From: JBNJEL01 sp051745835
Lineage (GTDB): Bacteria; Bacillota; Halanaerobiia; Halobacteroidales; Acetohalobiaceae
DNA: 10,083 nucleotides
NCBI GenBank assembly: GCA_051745835.1
Contig: JBNJEL010000071.1
Location: forward strand, 1 to 10,083
Reading direction: 5' to 3'
The notes under the pieces were generated by a model. It made no database searches and was not told the origin of the DNA. It was given only the letters and a program-made list of their open reading frames with translations. The stretch's first letter is position 1. Each line of letters begins with the position of its first letter. Positions 7,088 to 10,083 of this stretch are shown piece after piece. A program made the position numbers and the translations under genes.

Positions 7088-8038
7088 ATGCGGCGTATCT
7101 TACAAAAGACTCCAACTCCAATAGCTGGTTTAATGTTGGGATTAGCTGGAGTAGGTAATCTAATCAGTACTTATGGTTCTCAATATCGTTATCTGTTAGG
7201 CGGTCTAGCTGCAATAATCGGTTTACTAATCAGTGGACGATTAATTAATGACTGGTCAGGAGTTAGGCAGGAATTACAACAACCTATTCCGGCTAGTGTT
7301 GCTCCTGCTTTTGCTATGGCAGTAATGATTTTAGCTACCTATCTACTACCGTGGTCTAAACAAGTAGCTGTAAGCCTATGGTACGTAGGAATTATCCTCC
7401 ATGGATTAGCGATTATCTTCTTTACTAAACGCTTTCTATTTAACTTTAAGATTAGGAATGTCTTTCCCAGCTACTTCATAGTTTATGTAGGAATAGTAGT
7501 TGCTAGCGTCACTGCTCCCGCTATGAACAAATTACAGTTAGGGCAGTGGATCTTCTGGTTTGGCTTTAGTAGCTATATGTTAGTGCTACCGGTGGTTAGT
7601 TACCGTGTCTTAAAAGTAGGCAAAATCAAAGAACCAGCTCTGCCAACTCTTACTATCTTTACTGCTCCGGCGGGACTTTGTTTAACAGGCTATCTTAGCT
7701 CTTTTCCCGAACCGAACTTAATAATGGTTGGTTGGTTATTGCTGTTGACATTAAGTATGGTACTGCCAATTATCGGTTATCTACCGCGTATGCTCAACAA
7801 TGGCTTCTATCCTAGCTGGTCAGCTTTTACTTTTCCGTTAGTAATTACAGCTGCAGGTCTGAAGTTAGCCCATAAATTCTTAGCTACTAATTTAAATACT
7901 AACCTACTGTTATATCCTGCTCAAGCTATTACTTTCTTAGCAGTCACGTTAGTATTGATAGTAACAGTAAGTTACTCTAATTTCTTACTCGAAGCTTTAG
8001 TACCCCAACGACAAAAATCTCCCAGTCATAACAAATAA
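7088..8038 (+). CDS. TDT family transporter (TehA/SLAC1-like anion channel or exporter)
   Basis: A 316-residue integral membrane protein with ten predicted helices: about 11-28, 33-52, 70-88, 93-113, 128-146, 153-173, 187-205, 210-231, 247-268 and 276-298. Family marks are FPSYFIVYVG (126-135) in helix 5, and YPSWSAFTFPLVI (241-253) entering helix 9, the TehA-type signature. The tellurite-resistance/dicarboxylate (TDT) family includes TehA, the malate carrier Mae1, sulfite exporters and plant SLAC1 channels; the substrate here cannot be read from sequence. The preferred start is ATG at 7088, based on the ribosome binding site at 7073-7079; a GTG at 7079 would add three residues and overlap the upstream stop. 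It is the second gene of a two-gene operon with the cysteine-rich protein. The stop is followed after 4 bases by a strong hairpin shared with the convergent block. Confidence 0.87.
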   Translation: MRRILQKTPTPIAGLMLGLAGVGNLISTYGSQYRYLLGGLAAIIGLLISGRLINDWSGVRQELQQPIPASVAPAFAMAVMILATYLLPWSKQVAVSLWYVGIILHGLAIIFFTKRFLFNFKIRNVFPSYFIVYVGIVVASVTAPAMNKLQLGQWIFWFGFSSYMLVLPVVSYRVLKVGKIKEPALPTLTIFTAPAGLCLTGYLSSFPEPNLIMVGWLLLLTLSMVLPIIGYLPRMLNNGFYPSWSAFTFPLVITAAGLKLAHKFLATNLNTNLLLYPAQAITFLAVTLVLIVTVSYSNFLLEALVPQRQKSPSHNK

Positions 8039-8042
8039 TTTA

Positions 8043-8069
8043 GAGCCTTATCATTAAATGATAAGGCTC
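8043..8069. terminator. Bidirectional terminator hairpin between convergent operons
   Basis: GAGCCTTATCAT (8043-8054) pairs perfectly with ATGATAAGGCTC (8058-8069) around a 3-base loop. On the minus strand the hairpin is followed by an AT-rich run (TAAATTATTTGTT), adequate for terminating the Wzz block. On the plus strand the tail CTCTATCC is T-poor, so termination of the TDT operon may be weaker or rely on the stem alone. Confidence 0.8.
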
Positions 8070-8085
8070 CTCTATCCAGTACAGA

Positions 8086-8940
8086 TTAAAGTAGCTCCTC
8101 TTGATTTAAAAATTCTCTGAAGAAAACAATAAAAACACCGATCATTAATGATAATACTCCCGCAATTGCTAAGTTCAACTTAAGATTGGGACTAATTGGC
8201 TCTTGGGGGAGATAAGGAGAATCTAAAATTTCAACATCATAGTAAGAATCTAATTCATTTTTTAATTCATTTATTTTTCCAAGTAATTTATTTTTCTGTT
8301 CTTGATAAGAACTTAGCTTATTAGTCAATCCATTAATTAAAATATTTTTTTCAATTGCTTTCATAGAATTTGAAGTGATATTATCTATTTCTTCATTAGT
8401 ATTTTTAATTTTATTTTCAATAAATTGTTTTTCTTCTTTTAAATTTTGTAAAGTTTCTTTTTTATTGGTAATTATTTTTTTAGTACTTTCTCGTGAGTTA
8501 ACAGCAAATTTATCTACAATATTATTGGCTAATTTATAAGCTAATTCAGGTTCATTATTGTTTATTTTTATATTAATAATTTTAGTATTTTCTAAGTTAT
8601 TTATTTTAATATTTTCATCTATATAATTCACTAATTCTGATTGACTATAATCTTCACCTAAGTTCTTCATTATTGGTGAAATTAAATTAGTACTTTTTAA
8701 AATATGTACAGCATTATTCGAATCACTATATATACCTTCTATATTAGTTAAACGTATAGTAGTTTCCGTCTGATAAACCGGTTCCATAAAGTACTGCGTA
8801 ACAATACCAGTAGTTAAAATAGCTATAATCAATAGTCCAATTATAATCCATTTACCACTCCATAACACCTCTAAATACTCCCGTAGATCAATCTCTACAT
8901 ATTCCGGTTCAGGTGATCGTTGATACTCTTGTTCTGCCAT
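8086..8940 (-). CDS. Wzz/YveK-type polysaccharide chain-length determinant (no kinase domain)
   Basis: A 284-residue polysaccharide co-polymerase with the usual topology. The cytoplasmic N-terminus includes EIDLREYLEVLWSGKW (16-31), TM1 is at about 29-50, a large extracytoplasmic part follows, and TM2 at about 255-275 is preceded by the proline-rich SPYLPQEPISPN (241-252). The segment at about 150-232 is Lys/Glu/Asn-rich and predicted coiled coil. The C-terminus is short, with no Walker motifs, so any BY-kinase partner would be encoded elsewhere. It controls the length of O-antigen, capsule or exopolysaccharide. Bases 8230-8770, coding for most of the extracytoplasmic part, are strikingly AT-rich (for example 12% GC at 8401-8460, against 43% at 8881-8940). 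The start is ATG with AAAGGAGGT 8 bases upstream. It lies 16 bp after the second chrA gene and no glycan-synthesis genes adjoin it. A shared terminator follows at 8043-8069. Confidence 0.87.
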   Translation of the reverse strand: MAEQEYQRSPEPEYVEIDLREYLEVLWSGKWIIIGLLIIAILTTGIVTQYFMEPVYQTETTIRLTNIEGIYSDSNNAVHILKSTNLISPIMKNLGEDYSQSELVNYIDENIKINNLENTKIINIKINNNEPELAYKLANNIVDKFAVNSRESTKKIITNKKETLQNLKEEKQFIENKIKNTNEEIDNITSNSMKAIEKNILINGLTNKLSSYQEQKNKLLGKINELKNELDSYYDVEILDSPYLPQEPISPNLKLNLAIAGVLSLMIGVFIVFFREFLNQEELL

Positions 8941-8956
8941 TTAAAACTTACCTCCT

Positions 8957-9520
8957 TTAAAATTTAAAGATAACACCAATCACTGCTGCGCTGAAAATAT
9001 AGACTACAGGATGTAAGTCTAACTTCTTCAGTCCCACCAAGATTAAAATTAATAAGCTTACTGCTGATAAATCAAACGCTGATATTAAATCACTACTTAA
9101 TTCGAAATCTCTTAACTTAAAGACCTCACCACTAGCTAATGTAAAGGCTGCCGAAGCAATCAGACCTGCCACAGCTGGTTTAAGACCACGAAATGCCGCT
9201 TGTACTAGGGGATGCTGATTAAACTTATTAAAGTAGCGAGCAATGATAACAATAATAATTACTGACGGCGTCGCTAAACCTATAGTCGCAACAATACTAC
9301 CGCTAATTCCTGCTGTGTTATAGCCAATAAAAGTAGCAGTATTGATTCCGATAGCTCCCGGTGTTGACTCAGAAATAGCAATCATATTTAACAGTTCTTC
9401 CCCAGTCATCCAGCCGTACTTAGCAATCAACTCCTGGAGAAAAGGTAAAGCTACTAATCCACCGCCTAATGAAAAGAGTCCTACTCTAAAGAACTCACAA
9501 TAAAGAATTAAATAGATCAC
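8957..9520 (-). CDS. chrA: Half-size chromate-transporter (ChrA, CHR family) protein, second of pair
   Basis: A 187-residue membrane protein containing one CHR domain, half of a classical full-length ChrA (about 400 residues). The motifs are SLGGGLVALP (17-26), KYGWMTGEELL (34-44), ESTPGAIGIN (51-60), and a hydrophobic run ATIGLATPSVIIIVIIARYF (78-97). Hydrophobic helices follow at about 108-130, 149-163 and 170-186. In Firmicutes, two short CHR genes in tandem encode subunits that act together; chromate export is the family's reference activity, but many such pairs may move other anions or serve unknown roles. The start is GTG at 9520, overlapping the preceding TGA by 4 bases (GTGA) with AGGAGG 7 bases upstream, which argues for coupled translation with its partner. 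Confidence 0.9.
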   Translation of the reverse strand: MIYLILYCEFFRVGLFSLGGGLVALPFLQELIAKYGWMTGEELLNMIAISESTPGAIGINTATFIGYNTAGISGSIVATIGLATPSVIIIVIIARYFNKFNQHPLVQAAFRGLKPAVAGLIASAAFTLASGEVFKLRDFELSSDLISAFDLSAVSLLILILVGLKKLDLHPVVYIFSAAVIGVIFKF

Positions 9521-10071
9521 TGTGCTGCCTCCTCTAAATCCCCTTGCCAGTACGATATCAAAATTCCAATAATACCTGAGGTAATAATAACCCAGACTGG
9601 AGATAGATTAAAGATTACTAAACTAAGAAAAGATACAATAAAGATAGCTAGACTTAGTTTATCCTGCTCAGAACGCTGCCACATCTGAATCACAATCTGA
9701 CTAATCAGTCCCACCACTGCAACCTGAATCGCTGAAAAAGCATGCTGAATCATTTCTAACTCTTGAAAACGCTGATAGAAGCTAGCAATCAGATTAATAA
9801 TTACTAAGGAAGGAGTTATAAAGCCCACTGTTGCTGCTAAAGCACCTGGTACGCCGTGGAGATTATAACCAGTCATAGTCGATATATTAACCGCTATAAT
9901 CCCTGGTGTGCTTTGGCCGATAGCATAGTAGCTGAGAATATCTTCCTGTCTAATCCAACCTAAATTATCTACTAACTCTCGCTTAATAATTGGCAACATT
10001 GCATAACCGCCACCAAATGTAAAGAGACCAATTCGCAGGAAGATTAAAAAGATCCGCACTATCTCTTTCAT
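9517..10071 (-). CDS. chrA: Half-size chromate-transporter (ChrA, CHR family) protein, first of pair
   Basis: A 184-residue CHR-domain membrane protein, upstream partner of the gene at 8957-9520. The motifs are FTFGGGYAMLP (17-27), NLGWIRQEDIL (36-46), GQSTPGIIAVN (52-62) and GVPGALAATVGFITPSLVII (73-92). Hydrophobic helices follow at about 109-130, 139-155 and 157-174. The two halves are clearly homologous but not near-identical, as expected for the antiparallel subunits of short-chain CHR pairs. The short tail DLEEAAQ is acidic. The start is ATG with GGAGG 7 bases upstream. The promoter lies beyond the right edge, so whether a regulator such as ChrI/PadR-like adjoins cannot be seen. Confidence 0.9.
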   Translation of the reverse strand: MKEIVRIFLIFLRIGLFTFGGGYAMLPIIKRELVDNLGWIRQEDILSYYAIGQSTPGIIAVNISTMTGYNLHGVPGALAATVGFITPSLVIINLIASFYQRFQELEMIQHAFSAIQVAVVGLISQIVIQMWQRSEQDKLSLAIFIVSFLSLVIFNLSPVWVIITSGIIGILISYWQGDLEEAAQ

Positions 10072-10083
10072 TGCTACGCCTCC

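Overview
This is a low-GC (by eye a little under 40%) bacterial chromosomal window with tightly spaced genes, strong AGGAGG-type ribosome binding sites, ATG/GTG/TTG starts and sigma-A-like promoters. The gene set suggests an anaerobic Firmicutes-type organism that may have an outer membrane: a SpoIID-type peptidoglycan lytic enzyme, an HD-GYP protein, a heptose-bisphosphate phosphatase (GmhB), a Wzz-type chain-length protein and paired half-size ChrA proteins. Halanaerobiales (Halobacteroidaceae-like) would fit, but that is inference from gene content and style; there is no rRNA or marker gene here.

Layout. Left block, minus strand (1-5294): a TPR-SpoIID membrane protein (3183-5294) ends in a terminator. 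A separate promoter follows for a PHP phosphoesterase fused to a helix-hairpin-helix glycosylase-like domain (1717-3072). Next come an HD-GYP protein (512-1603) and, 20 bp later, gmhB (1-491), which runs off the left edge. Middle block, plus strand (5476-8038): manA, then a consensus promoter (TTGACA-17-TATAAT) whose -35 overlaps the manA stop codon, driving a C_GCAxxG_C_C cysteine-rich redox protein and a TDT/TehA-like ten-helix transporter. A 12-bp-stem hairpin at 8043-8069 separates this block from the convergent right block. Right block, minus strand (8086-10071): two half-size ChrA genes overlapping by 4 bp, followed after 16 bp by a Wzz/YveK-type protein.

Functional themes are envelope and sugar metabolism (manA, gmhB, Wzz, SpoIID), signalling (HD-GYP), nucleic-acid or nucleotide processing (PHP-HhH) and anion or redox handling (C_GCAxxG_C_C plus TDT; ChrA pair). 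The items most worth a second look are the PHP-HhH fusion, the cysteine-rich protein paired with a TDT transporter, and the Wzz gene whose extracytoplasmic part is far more AT-rich than its ends. I saw no tRNA, rRNA, CRISPR array, insertion sequence or riboswitch. No gene-free stretch exceeds about 170 bp.
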